Of a stretch of 64,000 bases of DNA, positions 34,558 to 43,691 are shown piece by piece; the first letter of the stretch is position 1; every line of letters starts with the position of its first letter. The stretch covers positions 1-64,000 of the forward strand of contig JAHCMI010000025.1 in the NCBI GenBank assembly GCA_019192545.1. Direction: 5' to 3'. A model generated the notes under the pieces. It was not told the origin of the DNA, searched no databases, and saw only the letters and a list, made by a program, of their open reading frames with translations. The translations under genes and the position numbers were made by a program. This DNA comes from Rivularia sp. MS3 (GTDB lineage Bacteria; Cyanobacteriota; Cyanobacteriia; Cyanobacteriales; Nostocaceae).

Positions 34558-35334
34558 ATTCTCTATTTCTTCCACAGACAAACTGAGTGCTTGTGCAATT
34601 TGTTCCACACTTAACCCCATTTCTCGCAGTTGCGGTACAGCATTAAACCTTGCTTGTCGTTCGGAATCAGCGCGTTGCTTCTGTGCTTCTTCTGATAATA
34701 AAACTAAATTACCATCTGCATCGTAAAACCTCAGCCAAACAGCATTATCATCTTCAACAACGCCATTCCAAGTTCCCATCCACAAATTTAAGCTTTGACA
34801 CCATAACCATCCTTGCGAGTTTGGCTCAATTGGTTGGTAACCATTATCGCTATCTAAATGCCAACCTTGTAATGAGTTAACTTTAAAAGGATGAAAAACG
34901 AAATAATCTTTTGTTTTAAATACTTGTTCGTAAAGCCGTTTTTTCTCGCCAAAATCCTGACTTTCGGTTGAGTCAGAAAGTAGCTCAACAATCATATCTG
35001 GATAACGTCCATTTTCTTCCCATACCACCCAACCCAGCCGCGTTGGATCTGATGGTACATCTAATGCTACAAAAAAATCTGGGCCTTTAAAATCTCGGTT
35101 TCTTGCTTGTTTGCTGCTGTAATAAACAAACATATTGCCGCCAACGAAAAAGCCGGTACGCTCAGCCCAATAATGTTTGAGCGAACAGATTAACAAATTC
35201 ATCGCGATGCGGTGACGATTACTTTCTAAGGGTTCTCCGTCATCAAAAATTAAATCCGTGGGTGGCATTGGGGGTTGCCATTCCAAGAAGTCGTCTGTTG
35301 AATCAGAGTATACTTCGGTGGTTTCTACTGACAT
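34549..35334 (-). CDS. Uma2-family (DUF820) restriction-endonuclease-fold protein
   Basis: The 261-residue protein has the PDDEXK-like Uma2 core: GPDFFVALDVP, then WVVWEENGRYPDMIVELLSDSTESQDFGEKKRLYEQVFKTKDYFVFHPF, in which D, E and K residues form the putative nuclease site. A C-terminal region RFYDADGNLVLLSEEAQKQRADSERQARFNAVPQLREMGLSVEQIAQALSLSVEEI is a coiled coil plus helix-turn-helix-like end typical of the family. Uma2 genes are very numerous in cyanobacteria and their function is unproven. The final codons and stop lie in a dispersed palindrome, so the C-terminus was probably set by a repeat insertion. Confidence 0.85.
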   Translation of the reverse strand: MSVETTEVYSDSTDDFLEWQPPMPPTDLIFDDGEPLESNRHRIAMNLLICSLKHYWAERTGFFVGGNMFVYYSSKQARNRDFKGPDFFVALDVPSDPTRLGWVVWEENGRYPDMIVELLSDSTESQDFGEKKRLYEQVFKTKDYFVFHPFKVNSLQGWHLDSDNGYQPIEPNSQGWLWCQSLNLWMGTWNGVVEDDNAVWLRFYDADGNLVLLSEEAQKQRADSERQARFNAVPQLREMGLSVEQIAQALSLSVEEIENCS

Positions 35335-35544
35335 CGAGTCACACTCTTGTTTTCTATCGGACTTTATTCTTAATCTTAATTATAAAAGAATTCCAGTTTA
35401 TTATTCGAGTATTGCGAAAAGATTGATATTTTATACAAATAAATAAAAACAAAATCAAATAAAAATAATTTTCGGAATATACATACTTTAGCTTGTATTA
35501 AAATTTGTCTATGGTCAAAATTTAAAATTTCCAGCTTACAGAAC

Positions 35545-36675
35545 ATGAAAAAGTCTATCTTCACCACTGCATTATTAATTTCTTCTTTATTATTCGCTGG
35601 TTGTAATAACGCTCAAACAGATAATACTAACAATCAAATTCAGTCTGATAATTCCGAAGTAATTTCATCTGCGGCTGATACAACTGATAATTCAGAAGTA
35701 GATTCAGAAAATGAAGATAAAATAGACACTTCTGCAACTAGTAGTCACAATAATTCTAATAAAACAAAAAATCCAGTCAAAAATGTTTCTACAAATCTGA
35801 TAGCAGGAAAAGGACAGCCAAAAGTCGGAACTATTAAAAGAATAGAACAAGGCGACTTAGCTTGTTATGTAACTTTAGTTGACGAAAAAGGAAAAGAGCA
35901 TAATCTTAGTGCTGATTTTGAAATCTGTCCTCAAAAAGAACAATTTTTAAACAAAAAAGTTAAACTTAGCTACAAAATATTAACTTTCAACGACTGTCAA
36001 AGTAACGAACCTTGCGGAAAGACTAAAAAAGAATCCGCAATTGTCAAAATGGAAGTTATTGGTAGTGCTAAACCTGTAGCAGGAAAAGGGCAGCCAAAAA
36101 TTGGAACTATTAAAAGAATAGAACAAGGTGATTTAGCTTGCTATGTGAACTTAATTGATGAAACAGGAAAAGAGCATAATATCAGCGCTGATTTTAATAT
36201 CTGTGCCGACAAAGAAAAATTTATAAATAAAAGAGTTAAACTTAGCTACAAGATATTAAATTTCAACGATTGTCAAAGTAACGAACCTTGCGGAAAGACC
36301 AAAAAAGAATCCGCAATTGTCAAAATGGAAGTTATTGGTGGTTCTAAATCTGAAAAATCTTCTGGAGATACTCAAACTTTGAGCAACGGTGAATGGACTA
36401 TCAAACTCAGTAATTACGATTCTTGGGATGGTGTTAATAATACTGGAAACGTTAAATATAACGGATGCGATTCTAAAGGAAACTGTCTCGAACTTACGGG
36501 TGGTAAAGTTTCTTGTCGGAATGGTAAATGTGTAACTGGTTGGAAAAATGGAAGTTACGTTTACGTTATAGAAAGTGCGATTACTGAAGATGGTAATAAT
36601 CCTCAAGGCTCAACTTTAATAGTTCGTCAAAATGGTAAAGTGATTGTGAGAGAACAAAGTTTGCAGCCGGTTTAA
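35545..36675 (+). CDS. Lipoprotein with tandem duplicated domain
   Basis: The 376-residue protein has a lipoprotein signal (MKKSIFTTALLISSLLFAGC, lipobox LFAGC, Cys20) and a Ser/Asn/Asp-rich linker (21-85). Two nearly identical 92-residue repeats follow (residues 87-178 and 179-270), each with GTIKRIEQGDLACYV, GKEHNxSADF, KVKLSYKIL and FNDCQSNEPCGKTKKESAIVKMEVIG. The C-terminal domain (about 280-376), with NGEWTIKLSNYDSWDGVNNTGNVKYNGCDSKGNCLELTGGKVSCRNGKCVTGW, looks like a small secreted beta domain with paired cysteines. Each repeat has four conserved Cys. Near identity at the DNA level points to a recent internal duplication. It is anchored in the outer or plasma membrane; function is unknown. 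Confidence 0.8.
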   Translation: MKKSIFTTALLISSLLFAGCNNAQTDNTNNQIQSDNSEVISSAADTTDNSEVDSENEDKIDTSATSSHNNSNKTKNPVKNVSTNLIAGKGQPKVGTIKRIEQGDLACYVTLVDEKGKEHNLSADFEICPQKEQFLNKKVKLSYKILTFNDCQSNEPCGKTKKESAIVKMEVIGSAKPVAGKGQPKIGTIKRIEQGDLACYVNLIDETGKEHNISADFNICADKEKFINKRVKLSYKILNFNDCQSNEPCGKTKKESAIVKMEVIGGSKSEKSSGDTQTLSNGEWTIKLSNYDSWDGVNNTGNVKYNGCDSKGNCLELTGGKVSCRNGKCVTGWKNGSYVYVIESAITEDGNNPQGSTLIVRQNGKVIVREQSLQPV

Positions 36676-36784
36676 TTGACGTATTAAATATTACTTTATT
36701 TCAAAGAGCTTAATATAGTACTTTATTAAGTTAAATTTTATTTTTACGAAATAGTATTAGTTTGCAGGTGTAGAGATTATTACT

Positions 36785-39628
36785 ATGCTTGTGAATGTTT
36801 TTACTATGGTTGCGAATAATCATCAGATAACTAAACCGCTTAATTTTTCTGCCCAAAACCTTCAAGGGCTTTCCTTCAAGCGTCAAAATCTTACAGGTGC
36901 TGACTTTAGCTATGCGGATATAAAAGGTGCCGACTTTACACAAGCAAGTTTAAAAAATGCGGATTTTAGCCATGTTAAAGCAGGAGTGCAAACTCATCAT
37001 GCAATTCTTTTGAGTGGCTTCTCATTATTCCTATCAGGGCTTAGTGGATTCGCAGCTTGGATGACGGGTGTAATCGTTGCTGAGACGGTGTTTCAGTCAT
37101 CAGAACCATTGTATGATGGTGTGCCCGTTGTAGAAAATAGTATTCCTGGTTTAATTGTTTTAGCCATCTTAGCAGTTTTTTGTATTACTACTATCCGTCA
37201 GGGTTTTATTGTCGCTTTACTCGCTGTAGCCGGAGTTGGGGGTGCAATAGTAGTTGTGTTGGGAACTGTCTTAGGTTTTAGCTTTGGCGCAGCAGGGTTA
37301 AAAATGGTAGGCGCAGGAGCTTGGAGAGGGGCTGCTGCTGGAATTTGGGCTGTAATTGCTACTGTTACCGGAGCGATCGCAGTGTTTGGATCGACTTTTG
37401 AACCCAAACCAAAGATTATTACAGTATTTAAAATTACTGCGGCTGCTATGGCGATCGCTGTTGCCATAAATGTATTCCAAGTTTCTGATTCCGAAGTAAC
37501 TGCTTTGAAAATGCCAGCTTTACCAATGGCTGTGACTGTAACAATAATTTTATTATTGATTAGTATTTATACTGCTTGGCGGTGTTTACTAGAAGACGAT
37601 AAATTTGTATCAATTCAGCAAATAGCACGAAGTTTATTTACTATTGGTGGTACAAGTTTTCGTGGTGCAGACTTGAAAAATGCTGATTTTTTGCAATCAA
37701 GTTTAAAATGTACGGATTTACGTAATGCTAAACTAACATGCACCAATTTTCATCTGGCGAAAAACCTGAAATTAGCCAGAGTTGACGGTACTATTTTGAT
37801 TAACCCCAGCGTGCGGGATTTAATTGTTAATCACCGAGGAGTTGATAAATCTTATTTCGGTTGTAATTTCAAGGGTGCAAATTTACAAGGTGCTGATTTG
37901 AGCAATGCTAATCTGACAGCAGCAGACTTGAGCGAAGCAACGTTTGAAAATGCAATTTTAGAAAGAGCAAATTTAAGTAAAACTCAAGCATTAGCAACTA
38001 ATTTTCGACAAGCATATATAACAGCAGCCTGTTTGGAAAATTGGCATATTAACGAAAAAACTCAGTTTGATAATATTAACTGCGATTACGTTTATTTGAA
38101 AAATCAACAGCAAGAACGTTATCCACTGAACGGAACATTTGCTAATGGAGAATTTACTAAATTGTTTAAAATTGTTGTTGATACAGTAGATTTAATTTTC
38201 CGTAACGGTTTAGATTGGCAAGCTTTGATTATTGCCATCAAAGAAGCATCAGCTAAGTATAATACGGCAAAAATTCATGTTAAAAGTATTGAAGATAAAG
38301 GCGATGGCTTGATTATAGTTAAAATTAGGGTTCCAGAAGAAATAGATAAAGCAAAGCTGCATCAACAGTTACAACAAAACTATCAACAACAACTTGAAAT
38401 TATAGAAACCAGATACAAAACAGAATTACAAGGTAAACAAGAACAAATAGAAATTTATCGCCAACATTCTGCTGAAATGGCAGAAATTAGCAAACTATTG
38501 GCTCGGGGAGTTTATAAGAAATCTCAAGTTCAAACTCAGCTAGATAAATTAATTATTCTTACTTTAGGAGATGGCAATTTTAATAGTGGCTTTCCAGTAA
38601 CTGCTTTGGTTTGTACGGATGAGCATCCGCTACCGATAACCTTTACTGGTAAACTGCCTGCCGAACCAAGAATTCCCCAACTTTATCAACAATGGCGGCA
38701 ACTTTATCGCTCTCAAACATGGTTCGGACGTATTACCTTTGAGGAAGAACCGGTTACTAACTTTTCCCAACAAGAACTAGATTATTATGCTCGTGAGTTG
38801 GAAGAATGTCTGGATAATTGGCTGAATTCGCAAGCATTTCACCCAATTGAAAATGAGTTGCGTTCCAAACTGACAACCAGTGAAAAAGTGCCGGTAATAA
38901 TTCAAACTAAAGACATTCAATTACAGCGGCTTCCTTGGCATTTGTGGAATTTTTTCGGAGATTATCGTCAAGCAGAAGTTGCTTTATCACCTATCGGTGA
39001 AAGAACCAAAAAAACATTATTTTCTCGCAATCAAATCAGAATTTTAACTATTCTTGGTAATAGTGCTGGAATTGATATAGAAGTCGATAGAAAATTATTA
39101 GAAAAACTACCACAAAGCGAAACAACTTTTTTAGTAGAACCAACTTTTCAAAAATTACATCAATTGCTTTGGGATGAGCAAGGCTGGGATATTTTATGTT
39201 TTTCCGGACATAGTTCATCTCAAGCAGATGGCAGTAAAGGAACCATCTTACTAAATCAAACCGAATTGCTGAGTATTAAAGAGCTAAAATACGCTTTAAC
39301 AAAAGCAATTGAACGCGGTTTGCAGCTTGCTATATTTAATTCCTGCGATGGTTTGGGGTTAGCGCGAGAATTAGCAGATTTACATATTCCCCAGATGATA
39401 GTTATGAAAGAACCTGTACCGGATAAAGTGGCACAGGAGTTTTTGAAGTATTTTCTTACAGCTTTTTCAAAAGGTGAGTCATTGTATACCGCAGCGCGAC
39501 AAGCACGGGAGAGATTAGAAGGTTTGGAAGATGAATTTCCCTATGCAACATGGCTACCAGTTATTTTTCAGAATAGTGCGGAGATAGGCATGAGTTGGCA
39601 GAATTTACATCATAGAAAGCTCAGTTAA
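36785..39628 (+). CDS. Pentapeptide-repeat, multi-TM, CHAT-domain protease-like protein
   Basis: The 947-residue protein has pentapeptide repeats (about 28-65: LTGADFSYADIKGADFTQASLKNADF), five or six membrane helices (about 75-265), and more pentapeptide repeats (about 288-420: GANLQGADLSNANLTAADLSEATFENAILERANLS). A coiled coil follows (about 520-580: LHQQLQQNYQQQLEIIETRYKTELQGKQEQIEIYRQHSAEM), then a C-terminal CHAT domain (about 620-940). The caspase-like dyad is visible as His809 in CFSGHSSS and Cys854 in FNSCDGLGLA. CHAT proteases are triggered effectors in bacterial immunity and regulated death, as in TPR-CHAT/Craspase. A second ATG at 36806 is also possible. The substrate is unknown; a sigma-like/DUF1822 group lies 3 kb on. 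Confidence 0.85.
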   Translation: MLVNVFTMVANNHQITKPLNFSAQNLQGLSFKRQNLTGADFSYADIKGADFTQASLKNADFSHVKAGVQTHHAILLSGFSLFLSGLSGFAAWMTGVIVAETVFQSSEPLYDGVPVVENSIPGLIVLAILAVFCITTIRQGFIVALLAVAGVGGAIVVVLGTVLGFSFGAAGLKMVGAGAWRGAAAGIWAVIATVTGAIAVFGSTFEPKPKIITVFKITAAAMAIAVAINVFQVSDSEVTALKMPALPMAVTVTIILLLISIYTAWRCLLEDDKFVSIQQIARSLFTIGGTSFRGADLKNADFLQSSLKCTDLRNAKLTCTNFHLAKNLKLARVDGTILINPSVRDLIVNHRGVDKSYFGCNFKGANLQGADLSNANLTAADLSEATFENAILERANLSKTQALATNFRQAYITAACLENWHINEKTQFDNINCDYVYLKNQQQERYPLNGTFANGEFTKLFKIVVDTVDLIFRNGLDWQALIIAIKEASAKYNTAKIHVKSIEDKGDGLIIVKIRVPEEIDKAKLHQQLQQNYQQQLEIIETRYKTELQGKQEQIEIYRQHSAEMAEISKLLARGVYKKSQVQTQLDKLIILTLGDGNFNSGFPVTALVCTDEHPLPITFTGKLPAEPRIPQLYQQWRQLYRSQTWFGRITFEEEPVTNFSQQELDYYARELEECLDNWLNSQAFHPIENELRSKLTTSEKVPVIIQTKDIQLQRLPWHLWNFFGDYRQAEVALSPIGERTKKTLFSRNQIRILTILGNSAGIDIEVDRKLLEKLPQSETTFLVEPTFQKLHQLLWDEQGWDILCFSGHSSSQADGSKGTILLNQTELLSIKELKYALTKAIERGLQLAIFNSCDGLGLARELADLHIPQMIVMKEPVPDKVAQEFLKYFLTAFSKGESLYTAARQARERLEGLEDEFPYATWLPVIFQNSAEIGMSWQNLHHRKLS

Positions 39629-40059
39629 CATCTAGTACTGTGCCACATTAATTTTGCCGGGTGTACATCCAATCCGTCAGGGGTTGAAAACCCCTGTCTC
39701 ATAGCAAAAGTCCTCTTAAGAGGACTAAGTTGTAGGTTGGGTGAAACCCAGTGTAACCCAACTCGGGTGTTGGGTTTCATGGCTTCAACCCAACTTACAA
39801 TCAAAGCTCAGTTACTCCACATAAGTTATGAGGGGTAATACCAGTTTTTCTGTTAATCAGATTAATCCTCTGAACTTTCTTCCTCTGCGCTCTCTGCGGT
39901 TATATAATTTAACCCCCTATTACTTATGGGACAAACCATACACACTATTACAAGTCGGCGTAAAGAAAGCAACCATTAAAAATGCTGGAAAAACCTAAAA
40001 CGTCTGACTTTTTACTTCCGCGAAGCGGTACTAGTTTCCCCGAGAGTGTGTGGAATACG
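39629..40059. repeat. Composite of dispersed repeats
   Basis: No gene was found. In order: an AGTACTGTGCCACATTAATTTTGCC end related to family A, an AGGGGTTGAAAACCCCTGTC palindrome with an AAGTCCTCTTAAGAGGACT stem, a family B palindrome (39732-39799), an AAGTTATGAGGGGTAATACC unit also found inverted at the left edge of the window, a CTCTCTGCGGTTATATAA unit and a family A end ATGGGACAAACCAT. It looks like nested insertions. Confidence 0.65.
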
Positions 40060-41502
40060 TCAGAGTATAACGATTGGCTCTGTAATTAAGAAATCCGTTG
40101 CAGCAATATCTGGACTACCTGAAAGCGTCGCAAAGTGAGCGCCAGAGCCGAAGCCAGCACCGGTACCATTTTGGTTGTAGAACAATTTACCATTTTCAGA
40201 GTTATAAACAATGCCAGCACCGCTAATTGCAGCAGCAGCATCAGAAGTCACTTCAGCAAAATCCGAAATATCGCTAAAACCATCCCCAGCTAAACTTCCT
40301 AAAACGGTAAAAGTTGCTTTACTTAATACAATATCGTCAACACCAGAAGTGAAACCCCCAATCCTATCAACTCCCACATCAGAACTTCTAAAAGCTCTAA
40401 ATGTTTCGTAAGAAAATCTGTCGCTACCACCACCACCTGTTAAATAATCGTTACCAGCATCTCCAGAAAGGATGTCATTACCAGTACCGCCAGTAATATA
40501 GTCATTACCGGCATCACCATAGAGTCTATCGTTACCTGCTTCACCACTTAAGTAATTGTTGCGAGAATTACCCCGAATATAGTTACTCAAGTTATTACCA
40601 AAACCAGAATAAGCGGAACCCGTAAGCGTTAGATTTTCAACATTATTAGGCAAAGTGTAGCTGATTGAAGAGTTTACGCTATCAGATCCTTGATTGAAAT
40701 ATTCAATTACTCTGTCTCCTGTATTGTCTACATAATAAATGTCGTTCGACGTACCACCGTACATAGTGTCAGCACCCGAACCACCATCTAGTCTGTCAAA
40801 ACCGCTACCACCGTACATAGTGTCATTACCAGCATCCCCATAGAGTCTATCGTGACCTGCTCTACCACTCAAGAAATTATTAGCACTGTTACCCCTAATA
40901 GTGTTACTCAGGCTATTACCAAAACCTAAATAAGTCGAACCTATAAGTCTGAGATTTTCAACATTATTAGGCAAAGTGTAGTTAATTGAAGAGTTTACAG
41001 TATCGGCGTATCCTTGATTAGAATATTCAATTACTCTATCTCCCGTATTATCTACATAATAAGTATCGCTCGACGTACCACCGTACATCGCGTCAGCACC
41101 CGTACCACCATTAAGAGTATCAACACCACTACCACCGAACATGGTGTCATTACCTTTGAAGCCGTATAACCAGTCATTACCTACATCTCCATACAGGTAA
41201 TCGTTATCCGAACCTCCATTTAGATTATCGTTACCCGAACCTCCACGTAGGGTATCATTTCCCGAACCCCCATTTATATAGTCATTTCCGGAATTTCCAA
41301 ATAAAGAGTCTCTGCCTCCATATCCTCGAATGGTGTCATTACCAGAGCCACCATAGATAGTGTCATCCTTCGGGCCACCACCAAGGGTATCATCACCACC
41401 ATAGCCTCGGATTTTCCAAGAGTCCCACAACAATCCAAACAGGCGAGTTCTCTTAGCCTTAATATTGTCATTTCCTGAAGTTCCATTGCGAGTTTCTACC
41501 AT
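40060..41502 (-). CDS. RTX calcium-binding repeat protein with duplicated modules
   Basis: The 480-residue protein carries GGxGxDxLxG nonapeptides in three blocks, separated by two copies of a longer module with the signature SDxYYVDNTGDRVIEYxNQG and INYTLPNNVENLxLxGSxYxGFGN (about residues 145-215 and 250-315). The C-terminal part (DIAATDFLITEP) resembles the end of large cyanobacterial RTX exoproteins. It binds calcium and is probably exported by a type I system; there is no catalytic domain. The start MVETRNGTSGNDNI has AGGAAT-like sequence before it. It is unlike the RTX protein at 13 kb, which lacks the long modules. Confidence 0.85.
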   Translation of the reverse strand: MVETRNGTSGNDNIKAKRTRLFGLLWDSWKIRGYGGDDTLGGGPKDDTIYGGSGNDTIRGYGGRDSLFGNSGNDYINGGSGNDTLRGGSGNDNLNGGSDNDYLYGDVGNDWLYGFKGNDTMFGGSGVDTLNGGTGADAMYGGTSSDTYYVDNTGDRVIEYSNQGYADTVNSSINYTLPNNVENLRLIGSTYLGFGNSLSNTIRGNSANNFLSGRAGHDRLYGDAGNDTMYGGSGFDRLDGGSGADTMYGGTSNDIYYVDNTGDRVIEYFNQGSDSVNSSISYTLPNNVENLTLTGSAYSGFGNNLSNYIRGNSRNNYLSGEAGNDRLYGDAGNDYITGGTGNDILSGDAGNDYLTGGGGSDRFSYETFRAFRSSDVGVDRIGGFTSGVDDIVLSKATFTVLGSLAGDGFSDISDFAEVTSDAAAAISGAGIVYNSENGKLFYNQNGTGAGFGSGAHFATLSGSPDIAATDFLITEPIVIL

Positions 41503-41785
41503 GATTCGTTATTCCTTTTTTAAATTAATGTTTGAAAACTAAGTTTGTTTTGCACCTCTGTTTCTACTTTTTAATAACGATAAGAATTGCAATTTTATAC
41601 AAAACGTTTAAAAAACTTTACTTTCCTGAAAGTAGGCTGTCGATATCGTAATTAGTAAAACAGCAGCAAAAAAAGGTGTTGACATCTTGAAAATTCTCCT
41701 CGTGTATAAATTTGGAATGAGTAAAGCGCGATATACCTTCGGCATCTAGCTTCGTGAATCGCACTCTACCCATGAATCAAAAAAA

Positions 41786-42325
41786 TTAAAGAATCCTACT
41801 TTCAAGCGATACACCATTAAACTCAACAACTGAATTACTCGGTCGGGTACGCTTGAGTTTAACCTCAACCCAATAAATATTTTTACCCATATCTATCCGG
41901 CAAAAATCACTAATACTGTCTTGCCACTGACCTGTTTTGTTAGAAGTTACTTTGCAGACTTCGCTATTATATGCACCGTTTGATTTTGCAAAAGATTTAA
42001 GGGTAGCTTCGACTTGAAAAGCATCTTCCGAACCGTCAGGATCTTGGTAAAACAGTCGTAGAATAGTTGCCCCTCCACCAGAGACATTAGAATTAATATT
42101 GCTAACCGGGCAAGAAAACACCAGTGGTTGCGTACCATTACCTCTATATTTAACGCGCCCTGCTCCTGTTACAGTCCAATATTGTTGGCTCCGAATTGTT
42201 TTATCTGTAGGGACACAGCCACCACCGTTTGATTGCCAATAAACAGACCCAACTCTTTGAGCCAAAACTGTTGATGGCATTAACAGCAAAGCTAGAACTG
42301 TGCCAAAAGTCCAAGGTTTTAACAT
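41786..42325 (-). CDS. Secreted protein of unknown function
   Basis: The 179-residue protein has a clean signal peptide (MLKPWTFGTVLALLLMPSTVLA, cut before QRVGSV). The mature part is beta-rich, with three cysteine contexts (GGCVPTD, VFSCPVSN, SEVCKVTSN) and an end reading YWVEVKLKRTRPSNSVVEFNGVSLESRIL. I do not recognise a family. The region upstream of 42325 is AT-rich and divergent with the sigma-like gene at 42537. Confidence 0.7.
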   Translation of the reverse strand: MLKPWTFGTVLALLLMPSTVLAQRVGSVYWQSNGGGCVPTDKTIRSQQYWTVTGAGRVKYRGNGTQPLVFSCPVSNINSNVSGGGATILRLFYQDPDGSEDAFQVEATLKSFAKSNGAYNSEVCKVTSNKTGQWQDSISDFCRIDMGKNIYWVEVKLKRTRPSNSVVEFNGVSLESRIL

Positions 42326-42536
42326 TTGAAAAACTCTCCTAGTCTACTTTTGATTGATTTGTTTATCTTTGAACTCAGCCTTATGCTTGTTTGCTAACCT
42401 TTGTGCTTCCTAATCACACTAAAAATTGCAGCTTTATACAAAATCTTGGAAAATAATTTTTGTAAATAAAAAAAGTGTATAAAAAGTTGAATCGGAAAAA
42501 GATTAATAAATAGAGAACATCTCACAGACATTCATT

Positions 42537-43661
42537 ATGAATGGACAACTGCAACAACTAATAATTCAAATACAGAAGTACTCTTGCCAAACAGAACAAC
42601 GCCAGCAAGCAATAGTCATGCTTGTTGAGAATATATTACGTTCGCTCAGTCTTTTCCGTTTGTCACAAGATAAACCTGTTGATGGTGTCAACCTTGAGAT
42701 TTACCAAGCATTACAGCAGCAATTGCAGCAAGAGCTAACTCAACATACTGATAAATATAGATTACAAAATATCAATGTTAAAGAATTATGCAGTAGTTCT
42801 TTAAAAAAGGTTTTAAATGAAATTCGTTTACAACAGTTAGCTTTAGAAGTACAGAAGTATCAACCATTAACAAAAGAATGGCAATATGCTTTCAGAGTAT
42901 TAACTAATGCGATTTTGCTTTCTGATAAATTATTACACAAAGCAAACATTTATCATGACGTTTACGAAGAAGCTAAAAACGAACTTTGGATTTGGCTTTA
43001 CCAAAATATAAATACATATAATTCCAGCAAAGGTAAATTTACAGCTTGGTTGAATTTTCGCTTTGACATGATATTGCGAAATTCTCAGCTTGCACAAAAT
43101 GACCCTTTTATCCAAAAATTAAACGGTAAAATTATTAGAAATAAATATCAGCTAACAAGTATAATCAAAAATATTAATCAAGAGAAACTAAATTTTTGGC
43201 TGACTATACAAATTAAACAATTAGTAACATATGTAATAAGTGCAAAAATCCTTTTCTTGTTAACAGTTAATTTTTTACTATTGCAATTGTTAATCCAAAA
43301 ACCTATAGCCGCGAATTCGCTTTTATTTGAAATTGCCAAACAATCTTTATCTACTGCGACAAAAATAACTAATATAGATGATGAAATAGAAAATATTCCC
43401 CAAACAGAACCAGAAAAGTCTCTATTAGAAGAACTCCGACAATATATCGAAACCGACCCCGAAACATTGTTACAAAAGCATATGAAAGCGCATCCCGAAG
43501 TAACTTTCCAAATCATAGCTATTAAACGTTTAGAGGGAGCAAGCTGGAAGGAATTATCCCAAACCTTTAATATCAAAATTCCTGCTCTTAGCAACTTTTT
43601 TCAACGTCACCTGCAAAAAATTTCACCAGAAATAAGAAAATATATCCAAGAACAAGCTTAA
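42537..43661 (+). CDS. Sigma-70-like regulatory protein (cyanobacterial, degenerate)
   Basis: The 374-residue protein has a helical middle with YEEAKNELWIWLYQNINTYNSSKGKFTAWLNFRFDMILRNSQ (about 143-184), which follows the region 2 pattern of ECF-like sigma factors. A C-terminal region LLQKHMKAHPEVTFQIIAIKRLEGASWKELSQTFNIKIPALSNFFQRHLQKI (about 313-362) resembles a region 4 helix-turn-helix. A hydrophobic segment (about 235-255, LVTYVISAKILFLLTVNFLLLQLLI) is unusual for a sigma factor and may be a membrane helix. The gene is followed 30 bases on by a DUF1822 gene, a pairing repeatedly seen in cyanobacteria as far as I recall. Whether it binds RNA polymerase is unknown. Confidence 0.65.
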   Translation: MNGQLQQLIIQIQKYSCQTEQRQQAIVMLVENILRSLSLFRLSQDKPVDGVNLEIYQALQQQLQQELTQHTDKYRLQNINVKELCSSSLKKVLNEIRLQQLALEVQKYQPLTKEWQYAFRVLTNAILLSDKLLHKANIYHDVYEEAKNELWIWLYQNINTYNSSKGKFTAWLNFRFDMILRNSQLAQNDPFIQKLNGKIIRNKYQLTSIIKNINQEKLNFWLTIQIKQLVTYVISAKILFLLTVNFLLLQLLIQKPIAANSLLFEIAKQSLSTATKITNIDDEIENIPQTEPEKSLLEELRQYIETDPETLLQKHMKAHPEVTFQIIAIKRLEGASWKELSQTFNIKIPALSNFFQRHLQKISPEIRKYIQEQA

Positions 43662-43691
43662 TTAAACTAGATAACAACACTAGGCAGTAAA

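Noticed and set aside
40211-40411. A Pro/Ser-rich + frame across the second RTX gene
   Set aside because: Antisense shadow of repeats.
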